NCBI GenBank assembly: GCA_002323995.1
Contig: DCQY01000124.1
Location: forward strand, 1 to 54,210
Source of the DNA: Akkermansiaceae bacterium UBA1506
Lineage (GTDB): Bacteria; Verrucomicrobiota; Verrucomicrobiia; Verrucomicrobiales; DEV007
Direction: 5' to 3'
Length of the DNA: 54,210 bases
Positions within the stretch are counted from its first letter, which is position 1. Every line of letters starts with the position of its first letter. This document shows positions 1-9,607 of this stretch, piece by piece. A model generated the notes under the pieces. That model was not told the origin of the DNA. It made no database searches and saw only the letters and a program-made list of their open reading frames with translations. Both the position numbers and the translations under genes were made by a program.

Positions 1-119
1 AATGGGACGGGAGCATGTTATGCACGGTTAGAAACTGGTCGATACTTCATCTGGACAGTTCCCACTCTATCCGCTTCTATGTAGCCAGTTAAGACAAGCC
101 GAAAGGTTTTTCCTGCCTG

Positions 120-1088
120 ATGATAGAAGTAAAGAAGCTCACTAAGCGTTATGCTGGACGCACCGCGGTCGATGCGATTTCGTTCGAGGTGGACAAGGGT
201 GAAGTGGTGGGTTTTCTAGGCCCCAATGGCGCTGGCAAGAGTACGACAATTCGCATGCTTACTTGCTTCCTGTCGGCTTCTGACGGCACGGCAAAAGTTG
301 GAGGCTACGATATCTATGAAGACTCAATCAAGGTGCGACGTCACCTCGGTTACATGCCGGAAAATGTTCCGCTCTATCCGGATATGCGAGTATCGGAGTA
401 TCTTACATTCAGGGCGAAGGTTAAAGGAATGCGCCATCGCGAAGCAAAGCGAGCGGTTAGCGAAGCGATGGATATCTGCAGCCTCGATGAGGTAGACCGC
501 AAGATGATTGGAACCCTTTCAAAAGGCTACAAGCAACGTGTGGGGCTTGCGGATGCACTCGTTAATAAGCCCGATTTACTGATTTTGGATGAGCCAACTA
601 ATGGTTTGGATCCGAATCAGATCCGCCAGGCGCGGGAGTTGATTAAGCGGCTGGGAGAACGTCATACAATTTTGATCTCAACTCACATCCTCTCCGAAGT
701 CGAAATAACCTGTGGAAGGGTCATTATTATCGACCGTGGTAAAATCAAAGCTTCAGACACTCCGCAGAATTTGATACACCGCCTCCGCAAGCCCGGTGAG
801 GTGCTGTTGGAAATGAGCGGCGACGCTTCGGAGGCGGAAAAGAAGTTAGCTGCTCTTGAGGGAGTCAATCAGGTTAAGTATCTCGACGAGCGAGCGGATT
901 GGACAAGTTTTTCAATCACAACCGATCCCAACTTCGACGTTCGTGAAGATGTAGCGGCACTAATGCAGTCAGAGAACTGGAAAATTCGCGAGTTGGCGAG
1001 CCGGGCCGCCTCATTGGAAGATGCCTTCGTCGATTTGGTCGAGGAAAAGCAGGGGCTTGGCAAAAGCGGAGAGAGCACGAGGGAGTAG
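120..1088 (+). CDS. ABC transporter ATP-binding protein, GldA-like
   Basis: ATPase subunit of an ABC-2 type transporter (322 aa). It should hydrolyse ATP on the cytoplasmic face of the membrane complex formed with the next gene. The sequence shows Walker A (GPNGAGKS, about residues 34-41), the signature LSKGYKQR (about 138-145), Walker B (LLILDEP, about 158-164) and the switch histidine in ISTHILSE. About 90 residues follow the nucleotide-binding domain, as is usual for GldA/CcmA/NatA-type proteins. It is followed at 10 bp by a permease, then by a GldG-like protein and a DUF4340 protein, the set often called a Gld-type ABC operon. In Bacteroidetes GldA-F-G supports gliding, but in other phyla the substrate is unknown and no other gliding gene is visible here. 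The ATG at 120 has no clear ribosome binding site. Confidence 0.93.
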   Translation: MIEVKKLTKRYAGRTAVDAISFEVDKGEVVGFLGPNGAGKSTTIRMLTCFLSASDGTAKVGGYDIYEDSIKVRRHLGYMPENVPLYPDMRVSEYLTFRAKVKGMRHREAKRAVSEAMDICSLDEVDRKMIGTLSKGYKQRVGLADALVNKPDLLILDEPTNGLDPNQIRQARELIKRLGERHTILISTHILSEVEITCGRVIIIDRGKIKASDTPQNLIHRLRKPGEVLLEMSGDASEAEKKLAALEGVNQVKYLDERADWTSFSITTDPNFDVREDVAALMQSENWKIRELASRAASLEDAFVDLVEEKQGLGKSGESTRE

Positions 1089-1097
1089 GTTTCAGAG

Positions 1098-1853
1098 ATG
1101 AGAACATTCTTTATCATCTTTATCAAAGAACTTCGGGCGTTCTTTTTTTCTCCACTAGCTTGGACAGTCATGGCTCTGTTCACTTTTCTGAACGGGTGGC
1201 TGTTTGCCTCCATGGTCAATGCTATGCAGATGAGAGTGAGTTCTCGCAGTCTCGTCTACAACTTCTTCGATTCAGGATGGTTTTGGATGGGGTTCTTTAT
1301 CCTCTTTCCCCTGATAACAATGCGGTTGTTTGCGGAGGAGAAAAAGATGGGGACGATTGAAGGGCTTCTCACCGCGCCGGTAAGAACCACCGATGTATTG
1401 TTGGGCAAATACTTCGCCGCCTTGGTGGGGTTTTTAGTGATCGTCACTCCGATGTATTTGTTTTTTTTCCTGTTCCAAGCAATTACCGGCGAAGAGGCAG
1501 CGTTTCAGGGGGGCGCACTTTGGGGAGTTGGCCTTGGTATTGTAATTGTAGGGATATTTAATGTTGCGCTTGGAACACTTGCGTCTGCTTTGACGGCAAA
1601 TCAGCTCATTGCCGCGATGCTGACATACGTCTTTGCGATGCTACATTACTTTCTCGGCTTCCTTCACAAATTTGGCGTGGTTCCGGGATCAGCTTGGACT
1701 GGAGGAATGACCTATTTTTCGACGACTGAGCACATGCATGCCCTGAGTGGTGGACTGATTGATTCCGGGCCAATTATCTATTATGTGAGCTTCAGTGTGC
1801 TGTTGCTCGCCATTGCTTATCACGTCCTCGAATCACGAAAGTGGCGGGTATGA
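1098..1853 (+). CDS. ABC-2 type permease, GldF-like
   Basis: Membrane permease of the transporter (251 aa). It has about six hydrophobic segments: an N-terminal helix near residues 15-40, a long one around 55-75, then helices near 105-130, 145-170, 175-195 and a C-terminal one ending just before the basic tail. The run EEKKMGTIEGLLTAPV after the second helix is typical of ABC-2 permeases of the GldF/NosY kind. The stop codon is immediately followed by the next reading frame, so the genes are very likely co-transcribed and perhaps translationally coupled. Substrate cannot be told from sequence. Confidence 0.9.
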   Translation: MRTFFIIFIKELRAFFFSPLAWTVMALFTFLNGWLFASMVNAMQMRVSSRSLVYNFFDSGWFWMGFFILFPLITMRLFAEEKKMGTIEGLLTAPVRTTDVLLGKYFAALVGFLVIVTPMYLFFFLFQAITGEEAAFQGGALWGVGLGIVIVGIFNVALGTLASALTANQLIAAMLTYVFAMLHYFLGFLHKFGVVPGSAWTGGMTYFSTTEHMHALSGGLIDSGPIIYYVSFSVLLLAIAYHVLESRKWRV

Positions 1854-1865
1854 TTGACTAATTCC

Positions 1866-3383
1866 ATGTCCAAGAAGGAAAAAGAGATCGAAGGTAATTC
1901 CAGCCGCAAGGTCGGGAATTTCACTGCTTCAAGACGCAAACTAGAACGTTACAAAGTTGCGCTTCTTGTTGCAGTCCAGATCACTTTGATGATCGTCGTG
2001 TTCTTTCAGGTTAACTACTTGAGCTACCGCAAACACCAAACTTGGGATCTCAGCCAAAATCAGCGATTCACGTTGTCTGATGCTTCAAAGGGATTCCTGC
2101 GAAGCGTCGAAGGAGAGGTGAGTTTGATCATGGCATTTCTGGGGACGTCTGATCTGCATGCGGATGTAAAGGGGCTCATCTCTGAGTATGATCGCCTCGG
2201 AGACGAGAAGGTCAGAGCCGAGTATCTCGACCTTTCCCGAAGCAGAGCTCGAATAGCTGAATTAAAAGATCAATACCAAGTTCAGTTTGCGGGTGATCAG
2301 ATTCTTGTAGTAGGCAAGAATAAAAGGATCAAAGTGATCAGTGCTGAAGAGCTCGTCAATCGAGATTCTAATACTGGTCGAATAGTAGAGTTCAAGGGCG
2401 AGGAGATTATCACTTCAGCATTACTCGAAGTCAGCGAGGCCCAGCAGCGGAAAATTTATCTTGTCACAGGTGGTCGCCGCGCCGATGAACTCGTCCCAAT
2501 CGCTCAGCAGCTTCAACCACTGGCGAATGCTCAGAATGCTCGTTTGGAGAGTTTGATTTTGGAGGGACGGCAGCGAATACCAGAGGACGCCGATGCGCTC
2601 ATCTTTCCCGGGAATACACTCGATCTGACCGAACGCGAACTAGAGGTGGTTCGTCGGTACTGGGAAGATGAGAAAGGGGGTCTCGTATTTTATCTCGACG
2701 CTTCGGCCAAGACCCCGAATATGAATGCGTTGCTTCGAGAGCATGGAGTCGGCCCAAGAGGAGACCGTGTGCTGTCAGTTCTTAGTATTCCGGGCATGAC
2801 ATCTAAGAAAACCTATGACGTGGCTGTGGCCCTGATGCCAGGGGCTGGTCCGACTAAGGATTTACCTGCGCTTACAACTCAACTGATGGGGCAAACCCAG
2901 TCACTCGATGTGCTCTACGAGGACGATCTTCTGATCGCTGAAAATATTCGTCCTCGTCCGCTCATGGCAGCCCGCGAGGGCTTTTGGGGGGAAACAGATT
3001 TTCAAACGGAGGAGGTGTCTTATAATCCCGATATTGATCACGGTCAGCCAGAGCTCGTTTACACATCGGCTTCGGTGGAGAAGGGAGTGGCGGGAGATTA
3101 CGATTTTAAAAAGGGTAGCTCTCGTCTTGTTGTGGTAGGAAATCCGGACCTGATTTCTCCTGATGGAAATACCTCGAAGGTTGGAGCAGATTTCACAATG
3201 GCATCGCTGAACTGGGTAATGAATCGCGAGGAACTGATTGGTATTACTCCTCGTCGCCCCACTGCCTATACCCTTAGCGTTAGCGCAGAAGATCAGGGGT
3301 TATTACAGAGTCTGATGATTTTCATGATGCCAGGACTGGCCCTAATTATTGGAGGAGTGGTTTGGGTTAGACGACGAGCCTGA
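1866..3383 (+). CDS. GldG-like ABC transporter auxiliary protein
   Basis: About 505 aa, one N-terminal membrane helix (around residues 25-50), a long periplasmic part and one C-terminal helix followed by a basic end (VWVRRRA). This topology and the phrase LSQNQRFTLSDAS just after the first helix are characteristic of GldG / 'ABC-type uncharacterized transport system' proteins. The frame is open from a TTG at 1854 directly after the permease stop, but the ATG at 1866 seems the better start. Role inferred: extracytoplasmic partner of the ATPase and permease, possibly acting in surface or secretion processes. Confidence 0.85.
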   Translation: MSKKEKEIEGNSSRKVGNFTASRRKLERYKVALLVAVQITLMIVVFFQVNYLSYRKHQTWDLSQNQRFTLSDASKGFLRSVEGEVSLIMAFLGTSDLHADVKGLISEYDRLGDEKVRAEYLDLSRSRARIAELKDQYQVQFAGDQILVVGKNKRIKVISAEELVNRDSNTGRIVEFKGEEIITSALLEVSEAQQRKIYLVTGGRRADELVPIAQQLQPLANAQNARLESLILEGRQRIPEDADALIFPGNTLDLTERELEVVRRYWEDEKGGLVFYLDASAKTPNMNALLREHGVGPRGDRVLSVLSIPGMTSKKTYDVAVALMPGAGPTKDLPALTTQLMGQTQSLDVLYEDDLLIAENIRPRPLMAAREGFWGETDFQTEEVSYNPDIDHGQPELVYTSASVEKGVAGDYDFKKGSSRLVVVGNPDLISPDGNTSKVGADFTMASLNWVMNREELIGITPRRPTAYTLSVSAEDQGLLQSLMIFMMPGLALIIGGVVWVRRRA

Positions 3384-3400
3384 AGCGAAAACGAAAGCGA

Positions 3401-5305
3401 ATGAGATTTGTGACGACAGCGGTATTAGGGGCGGTAGTGATTGTACTGGCAGTAGCGATTGCTGGATTGAATCGCGAATCCTCATCCGGTCCGGGTAGCG
3501 CTGTTGAAGCCAATGTGTTAACACGTTTTGATAGCGGGTTAGTGGATCGAATCACCCTGAAGAATACCGACAAGGAAGTGGTCATCGAGAGAGCAGGTCG
3601 TCACTGGTTGTTCACTAAACCGGAAGAGGACCGGGCTGACGCTGTCGCAGTCAATACTCTACTCGATCAATTAAACCATCTGAACACAGTCGATTCCATC
3701 GGCGAGAAGGGGGAGACTCTCAGCGCTTCTGACACGGGAATAGAGGGCGATCAGGCCATCGAGGTCATCGTTTCCGGAGTGCTTGAAAAAGGCTCATCGA
3801 AGCGATTTGAGAACCGAATTACGCTCGGCCTCCCGGCTCCAAGAGAAAATTCGATTTATGCCCGTCGCGGCGAGGATGGCAGAACCTACGTCGTAGACGG
3901 GAACCCAAGGAAATGGATCGAGAGTCCGACTGAAGTTCTTCGTGACGCTCGTCTCATCAGTGCTCCGCCAGATGCGGTCGTTCAGATAGTTCTTCGAAAT
4001 CCGACCGGCGAGGTTGCCCTCCATCGACGAATTACGGCTCCGAGGCAGGACTGGGCCATTGCTGAACCCATGCAGGTATGGGCCTGCCGGGACGTCATGG
4101 ATGAACTGCTGGTAAATTTATCAGCGCTCAAAGTCACATCGGTTGAAGGAGGGATTGATCAAATGAAGATCCCCGCGCCTCTGCCTGCGGACTCCGTGGT
4201 AATCCAGATGCAGGTTTTTGGAGTAGAGCAGCCGTTGACGGTATTTTTGAAACAAGTCGAAGCTCCGGCGATTGAAGGGGGGCCGGCTTTACTGGAGGCA
4301 AGCGTTTCAGACCGCCCTCTGCTTTTTGGGCTGCAAAGTCGGATTCTAGAACAGATCCCTTCGAAACCCAATGACTATCGGAACCGAACGCTGGCAAGAA
4401 TTCCGATGGCCTCACTTGATTCGATTTACATCCAGAGCCGAATCGATCCCGATGTGGTGCTGAAATCAGAAAAGGTGGATGACGGCCTACGTTGGGATGT
4501 CAGCATAAATGGCAAGTTGGTTCCGGCGAATCAGACGCAGGTAGCTGAACTCGTTTCAGCGGTTAACGAGGCGGCTATCCTTGATTTTGCATCGGATTCT
4601 GCCGAAAACATTTCGGAGTATGGGCTGGCTCCGCCATCGAGGCGGATTGCTTTTTCCATGAAGTTTCCCGGACCGCCTAACGAAGATGGGACTGCTGGCC
4701 AGTCTCAGAGAGTGGAGCGAGTGCTTAATCTCGGATGGGTAGAAGGAGAGCAGCAGAGGCTTTATGCTAATTTTGACGGAGAGGATCACATTTATGAACT
4801 AGACCCAAGCTTCTATGGCTCAGTGGTAACCCATCCCCTCAAATGGCGTTCCTTGACGGTGTTGACCGTCAATCCGTTTCATCTCAAATCGATCAGGCGG
4901 GAATACGCCGGAGAAAATCTGGTCCTAAATTACCGCTACAGGACTGATACTTGGGAAGCTTTTCGAAGCGGAGTGGAAGTCACGCCAACGCTGGATATCG
5001 CTTCAGCGCGGAAATTCCGAGATCGCCTCGGCTCGTTTACCGCTTCAGCATGGTCTCTTTCAATTGGTAATGCCTTGGAGGCGTTGCAGAATCCGAACGC
5101 CGTTTTTACAATCGAAACTGAGGAATTGGATCCGGCCCGAGGTGATAAGCAAACGAAGCTTTACCAACTCAAGTTTGCCGAGGCACCCGGCGGTCGTTTC
5201 TACTACGGAAAGATGGAAGGATCTCCCGATGTGTTCATTATCCGGAACGATAAATTTCGCGAACTGCTTCGTCCGCTGACGACCCATCGTACCGTAAACC
5301 CCTAA
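3401..5305 (+). CDS. DUF4340 domain-containing protein
   Basis: A 634-residue protein with one N-terminal membrane anchor (about residues 5-24) and a large extracytoplasmic portion. The early segment (GLVDRITLKN, then VVIERAGRHWLFTKP and the ADAVAVNTLLDQL stretch) is the recurrent pattern of DUF4340, which is repeated further along with less similarity (near residues 340-400 and 510-560). DUF4340 proteins usually lie next to GldG-like genes, as here (17 bp downstream). Function is unknown; the arrangement suggests a periplasmic component of the same ABC complex. Last gene of the operon. Confidence 0.85.
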   Translation: MRFVTTAVLGAVVIVLAVAIAGLNRESSSGPGSAVEANVLTRFDSGLVDRITLKNTDKEVVIERAGRHWLFTKPEEDRADAVAVNTLLDQLNHLNTVDSIGEKGETLSASDTGIEGDQAIEVIVSGVLEKGSSKRFENRITLGLPAPRENSIYARRGEDGRTYVVDGNPRKWIESPTEVLRDARLISAPPDAVVQIVLRNPTGEVALHRRITAPRQDWAIAEPMQVWACRDVMDELLVNLSALKVTSVEGGIDQMKIPAPLPADSVVIQMQVFGVEQPLTVFLKQVEAPAIEGGPALLEASVSDRPLLFGLQSRILEQIPSKPNDYRNRTLARIPMASLDSIYIQSRIDPDVVLKSEKVDDGLRWDVSINGKLVPANQTQVAELVSAVNEAAILDFASDSAENISEYGLAPPSRRIAFSMKFPGPPNEDGTAGQSQRVERVLNLGWVEGEQQRLYANFDGEDHIYELDPSFYGSVVTHPLKWRSLTVLTVNPFHLKSIRREYAGENLVLNYRYRTDTWEAFRSGVEVTPTLDIASARKFRDRLGSFTASAWSLSIGNALEALQNPNAVFTIETEELDPARGDKQTKLYQLKFAEAPGGRFYYGKMEGSPDVFIIRNDKFRELLRPLTTHRTVNP

Positions 5306-5568
5306 ACGATGGTGTCCTGTTAGGGTAAGTTCTGCGCGGCAGGTTGGGGGCTAAGAGTAACTTCGGACAATGACTGGTCTTTCGCTCACCGAGGTCCGAA
5401 AAATATTCGACTAAGCAAGCTGTAGCTAAAATGGCAAAAAGCCTTGTGCATTGAGCTGACAGCTTTCGATGACTGAGTGATTGCTGAAAGCTAAGAACGA
5501 AATTTAATTTTGAGCAGAGGCTTCAGCAAAGCTAGCAGCCACTATTCGAAATGCTTTCGGGCCAGTGT
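5306..5568. other. intergenic stretch between convergent genes
   Basis: About 260 bp between the DUF4340 gene and the end of the opposite-strand NIPSNAP gene. I see no reading frame longer than about 14 codons with a sensible start, no RNA gene and no clear hairpin with a T-run, so neither transcription unit shows an obvious intrinsic terminator here. Confidence 0.5.
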
Positions 5569-6327
5569 CTAGGGAGAAGTAGGGGAGTAATGAGTCGCTT
5601 TTAGTAGGGTTGAAGCGACCCCCTTTTTGATTAGGATAGGCCCGCCGTCCGATTGGGAGGCATTCTTAGCGTCTACCCAGTCCTGATCTTTCGAGAAGGC
5701 TTCAAAAGAGGCGTTACGAGATTCCTCGTTTTCAAATGAGAGGAAATACAGCAGGGTCGTGTTTTGACCATCTTGACCTTCAGTTAGGTGAAAATAGGGA
5801 AGGTTTGTTATGCCGTGTTTCGTGAAGAGTTTCACCGTATGATCCCTAAATCTGGCATCAAGCTTTTTTAGTTTTCCAGAGTTAGTTGTGTATCGACGCA
5901 TCTCATAGAGTCGGGAAGAATCCGCTTTGAGTGTCAAAATGGAGGGGGAGTAGTCGGTCAGTTGTAGAAAAATACTATCGATGCTCTCGACTAGTTTGCC
6001 CTGCTGGGTCGACGCTTTGTAGGCAGCTTTCCAGCTTTCATCCCTACGAAAAGCATTCCAAGAACTGGCTCGTGCTTCTCGACTGGGATAGCCGAGAAGA
6101 TATATGAGCTGGTTGGCCTCGTTATCCCTTGGAACCCAGTAAATCACGTTGGTCATGCCGTGTTTCTCGAAGAGACCCAGTGTGTGATTATTAAAGCGTT
6201 GATGCAGTGCCTCGAGTTTTCCCTCATGAGCAGTGTAGCTTCGTAGTTCAAATATCTTCAAATCCTCAGCAGTAAGGGTTATGGCAAGGACCGAAGTGAG
6301 GCAGGAAATGAGAAGAAATAATTTCAT
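5569..6327 (-). CDS. secreted protein with two NIPSNAP domains
   Basis: The true start is taken as the ATG at 6327, giving 252 aa with a signal peptide (MKLFLLISCLTSVLA). The open frame extends to 6588, but that part overlaps the DUF423 gene and its translation looks like non-coding shadow. The mature protein has two similar NIPSNAP-type (ferredoxin-like fold) domains: residues about 22-115, beginning KIFELRSYTAHEGKLEAL, and about 133-235, beginning LYEMRRYTTNSGKLKKL. Each contains the HTxxLFxKHG(M/I)TN motif. NIPSNAP proteins have no settled enzymatic role in bacteria. It lies 20 bp after the DUF423 gene, so the two may be co-transcribed. Confidence 0.85.
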   Translation of the reverse strand: MKLFLLISCLTSVLAITLTAEDLKIFELRSYTAHEGKLEALHQRFNNHTLGLFEKHGMTNVIYWVPRDNEANQLIYLLGYPSREARASSWNAFRRDESWKAAYKASTQQGKLVESIDSIFLQLTDYSPSILTLKADSSRLYEMRRYTTNSGKLKKLDARFRDHTVKLFTKHGITNLPYFHLTEGQDGQNTTLLYFLSFENEESRNASFEAFSKDQDWVDAKNASQSDGGPILIKKGVASTLLKATHYSPTSP

Positions 6328-6347
6328 TAAAGTAGTGAGGTTCGGGA

Positions 6348-6707
6348 CTAGTGTTTTGGCGTACGGTAAAAGATCCAACGAGCCCACGCGATCAGAAAAC
6401 AAACGCCGCCAAGGGGCGTGATTGCACCCAGTTTGGTGATGTTGGTGACCGCAAGAAGGTAGAGGCTGCCGCAAAAAACAAAGACGCCCGCTAGCATGAA
6501 GTTGAAGCCTAGAGATCTTTGGGATGAGAGGGCGATGGCGAGCATCGCAATTCCATGGATGAGGTGGTAGAGAGTCGCGGTCTGCCAATTATCGGTTCGA
6601 CCGTTTTCAACGAGTAAGTCATGGAGGCCGTGAGCTCCGAAAGCACCCAGGGTGACTCCTAGAAATAAGGTAATTGCTGCGAGGCGAATCTGAGTGTTTT
6701 GAGACAT
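6348..6707 (-). CDS. DUF423 family membrane protein (YgdD-like)
   Basis: A 119-residue membrane protein with four hydrophobic segments. The GAFGAHGL motif near residues 22-29, the TATLYHLIHG segment after it and the GSLYLL segment are hallmarks of DUF423, a widespread family of unknown function. Length matches the family. It precedes the NIPSNAP gene on the same strand. Confidence 0.9.
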   Translation of the reverse strand: MSQNTQIRLAAITLFLGVTLGAFGAHGLHDLLVENGRTDNWQTATLYHLIHGIAMLAIALSSQRSLGFNFMLAGVFVFCGSLYLLAVTNITKLGAITPLGGVCFLIAWARWIFYRTPKH

Positions 6708-6821
6708 TTATTCTTGTTTTTGAATCAAGAAAAGTAAGCTATGTGATCTAGTTGGGAACACAAAAACTGCTTTTTTCTAGGAGCCCTTAAATGATCTAGA
6801 TGGGATGTCATCTCCGAGGGA

Positions 6822-7076
6822 TTAGAGTGAATCGTATGCGGCGACAAAGGAATCCTGAACAATGTCTTGGGCTGTGGCATCATCCCTGACCAGAGCATAG
6901 GCATAAATGAGTAGGTCGCGATGGCGTATCCTCACCAACTCGGCAAAATCTTCATTGACTAGCGGGTCGAGCCCGGGCTTTACAGCGTTTTCCCTGATAG
7001 CGGTAAAGTGCATCACTTTTTCATCATTGACGAGCATTCTCCGGAATGTGACTTCAAGTTCAGTTTGAGGACTCAA
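6822..7076 (-). pseudogene. truncated ECF sigma factor (region 2 fragment)
   Basis: An 84-residue frame whose second half (FAELVRIRHRDLLIYAYALV, then RDDATAQDIVQDSFVAAYDSL) is the start of sigma-70 region 2 of the ECF type common in Verrucomicrobia and Planctomycetes. It stops inside region 2: the -10 recognition helix, region 3 linker and region 4 are missing, and I found no continuation in the other frames before the DUF423 gene. It therefore most likely is a remnant. A short protein acting on its own cannot be excluded but is unlikely. Confidence 0.6.
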
Positions 7077-7160
7077 ACATAAGCAGAGCTAATTAGCCGG
7101 AGCATGATGCGGGACAAATTCGGGCAGTTTTGTGCATAGGCGGGCTTTTTCATTAGCTAG

Positions 7161-7184
7161 TCTAATTTACGCGATAAAATTAGA
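7161..7184. promoter_or_regulatory. 8-bp perfect inverted repeat upstream of a beta-propeller gene
   Basis: TCTAATTT (7161-7168), eight-base gap, AAATTAGA (7177-7184). It lies in the 183-bp space between the divergent sigma fragment and the gene at 7260, 76 bp before the latter's ATG. No T-run follows on either strand, so an operator is more plausible than a terminator, but short AT-rich repeats also arise by chance. Confidence 0.3.
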
Positions 7185-7259
7185 AATTCCTTTTGCAGGG
7201 GAAAACGAGGCTTCTATCATTACAGACTTTGTGAATAATTGCTCATCTAACTGTCTCAT

Positions 7260-9557
7260 ATGAAATTCTCACTTCGGGTTTTCCTAATCCTCGCCTCTAT
7301 CGGAAATTTGGCCACCGTATCAATGGCTGAGGACGTTCACCAAGGGAACTGGCTTGGATGGCGAGGCCCACTCCAAGCTGGTGTAAGCCTTGAAACCTTT
7401 GCAGGCTTTGAGTTTAACGAGGAGCCGGTTTGGACAGACGCTATCTCAGGACAGGGAACCCCGGTCGTCTTTAATGGCCGGATCTACTCGTGGGGCTATC
7501 GCGGTAGTGGTCCAGACCTCGAAGAGGTGGTCCAGGCCCGCAACGAGGAGAACGGAGAGGTTATTTGGGAATATGTGACCCACGATTTTCTTTCGGACAC
7601 CATTTACAATCGCTATTCCATCGGAGCAGTTGCAGTCGATCCTGCCACGGGGAACGTGATCGTCGCTACGACTTACGGTCTTGTCACCTGCCTCAGTGAG
7701 GAAGGTGAGGAGCTTTGGCAGGTCTCCATGATGGAGCGTTTTGGTCGTCTCACTTTCCCCAATGGTCGTGCCGGGTCGCCAATAATAGACGGAGATATCC
7801 TAATCGTGCGCGGCGTGACGAGCTACTGGGGCGCCAATGGACCTGCGCGCGATCGGTTTTTCGGTTTTTCGAAGGACACGGGAGAGCACCTCTGGACTTC
7901 AGTCCCCGGTGTGGGTCCACCCTTCTTGAGGGACACGTCAATGAGCACCCCTTTTCTTGAGACTCGGGATGGCAAGCGCGTCTTCTACGCCGGAACTGGA
8001 TGCGGGAATATCGTTTGTGTGAACGTCAATGATGGAACGGCTCTTTGGCGTTGGCAGGTCTCAAAGGGCGGTATCAACAGTTCGCCCGTAGTCTACAACG
8101 ATTCGGTAATTAATATCCACGGGAAAGAAAACTTAGACACCACCGAAATGGGGCGAATGTTCCGCATCAAAATCCCGGAAGACTTTGATGAGATTGAAGG
8201 GGAGGTGGATCCCGCTCAAAAAGGCGCTCCCCGTCTTTCAGGTGACGTTGAGGTGTGGCGCGAGACTCTTGAAATGTTTACCAGTTCGCCAACTCTTCAT
8301 AACGGGAAAATTTACCAGATGGTTAAAACCGGGTCACTCTATTGCGTCGACGCCGAGTCTGGAGAAATCGACTGGGAAATGAAATTGGCCAACTCACAGC
8401 TTCACGCTTCTCCGCTGTATGCAAGTGGGCGACTTTTCGTTTCCACCTTTCCCGGTGAATTCTACGTGATCAACGTTGAAGGTGATGAGCCAGTTATTGA
8501 AAACCAAATCAAGCTTGATGGAAACGGGATCGGAACGCCATCGATTTGCAATGGTCGCGTGTATGTCCATACCACTGAAAAGCTTTATGCGTTTGAGGTA
8601 AAAAACAGCGGTATTGAGTATGCGGCTAGTCCGGAAGTGGTCATGCCCGAACCCGGTGAAGCTGCGAAACTTCTTCCGGTTCCAAGTGATGTTCTCCTTC
8701 GCTCCGGAGAGTCGGCGACAGTGAGATTAAAAAAACAGGACGCTGGCGGCATGATTGTCGGTGACGCCGGAGTCGCCAGTTGGGAGACCTTTATCCCTCC
8801 CTCAGCCAAAGTGAAGGCGACGATGGATGCGTCGTTCGATGGAAATACGATCAGTTCGGGAGGGGATGCTGCGCTCTCTGCCGGTGCCTGGAAGGGAACC
8901 GAAGGCGATCTTACCGGCTTTCTTCGTGGGCGTGTAATTTCCAACCTCCCTTACACTGAGGATTTCGAAGGCTATCAATTGTCTGAAAAACCGGGTGGCT
9001 CAGTGGCTGGCCGAGCTTTTGATTTTCCTCCGCTCCCTTGGATAGGAGCACGCCTCAAATGGGAGGTCATCGAGAATGACGGAAACAAGGTGCTATCGAA
9101 GACGCTCGATCGGGTTTTATTCCAGCGCTCACTATCATTCATCGGTCATCCCGACCTGACAAACTACACGCTTCAAGCGAACGTGATGACTGATGGTAGC
9201 CGGCGCATCAAGTCGGTAGTGGGCCTTATTAATCAGCGCTATATTTTTTCTCTGGTGGGTAACGCAAATCTACTTGAGGTGAGCTCGAACCACGAGCGAG
9301 TCAAGGAGTCTGTGCCGTTTTCAATTTCCGCAAACACTTGGTATACCCTTAAGACGCATGTTGATGTGGCTGAAGATGGTTCTGGAGTCGTTCGAGCGAA
9401 GGCGTGGCCCGCCGACCAGCCAGAGCCGGCGGCGTGGACAATAGAAGTCGAACACAAAAATGCCCACAAAAAGGGCGCTCCGGGTATTTTTGGTTTTGCT
9501 CCCCAAAGTCAGAAAACCGTTTTCGTCGACAATATCTCAATTAGCTCAAACGAATAA
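7260..9557 (+). CDS. secreted PQQ-type beta-propeller protein with C-terminal lectin-like domain
   Basis: 765 aa with a signal peptide (cleavage likely after ...ATVSMA). Residues about 30-440 form a beta-propeller of PQQ/BamB-like repeats: opening GNWLGWRGPLQAG, then blade signatures such as NGEVIWEYV, EGEELWQVS, DGTALWRWQVS and SGEIDWEMKL. The region about 440-560 is a linker or Ig-like stretch. Residues about 566-765 (EDFEGYQL to the end) resemble the laminin-G/DUF1080 fold that often follows such propellers in Verrucomicrobia and Planctomycetes. No PQQ-dependent dehydrogenase catalytic residues are evident, so a structural or carbohydrate-related extracytoplasmic role is more likely than an oxidoreductase one. 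Same strand and type as the next gene, 50 bp on. Confidence 0.85.
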   Translation: MKFSLRVFLILASIGNLATVSMAEDVHQGNWLGWRGPLQAGVSLETFAGFEFNEEPVWTDAISGQGTPVVFNGRIYSWGYRGSGPDLEEVVQARNEENGEVIWEYVTHDFLSDTIYNRYSIGAVAVDPATGNVIVATTYGLVTCLSEEGEELWQVSMMERFGRLTFPNGRAGSPIIDGDILIVRGVTSYWGANGPARDRFFGFSKDTGEHLWTSVPGVGPPFLRDTSMSTPFLETRDGKRVFYAGTGCGNIVCVNVNDGTALWRWQVSKGGINSSPVVYNDSVINIHGKENLDTTEMGRMFRIKIPEDFDEIEGEVDPAQKGAPRLSGDVEVWRETLEMFTSSPTLHNGKIYQMVKTGSLYCVDAESGEIDWEMKLANSQLHASPLYASGRLFVSTFPGEFYVINVEGDEPVIENQIKLDGNGIGTPSICNGRVYVHTTEKLYAFEVKNSGIEYAASPEVVMPEPGEAAKLLPVPSDVLLRSGESATVRLKKQDAGGMIVGDAGVASWETFIPPSAKVKATMDASFDGNTISSGGDAALSAGAWKGTEGDLTGFLRGRVISNLPYTEDFEGYQLSEKPGGSVAGRAFDFPPLPWIGARLKWEVIENDGNKVLSKTLDRVLFQRSLSFIGHPDLTNYTLQANVMTDGSRRIKSVVGLINQRYIFSLVGNANLLEVSSNHERVKESVPFSISANTWYTLKTHVDVAEDGSGVVRAKAWPADQPEPAAWTIEVEHKNAHKKGAPGIFGFAPQSQKTVFVDNISISSNE

Positions 9558-9607
9558 AAATACTCCAAACTCACCTTTCCCAAGTTTTTACGATTTAACT
9601 ATCTGTC

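Noticed and set aside
6328..6588. N-terminal extension of the NIPSNAP reading frame
   Set aside because: It overlaps the DUF423 gene in another frame, its translation is rich in Pro, His and Arg like shadow frames, and a clean signal peptide begins at the ATG at 6327.
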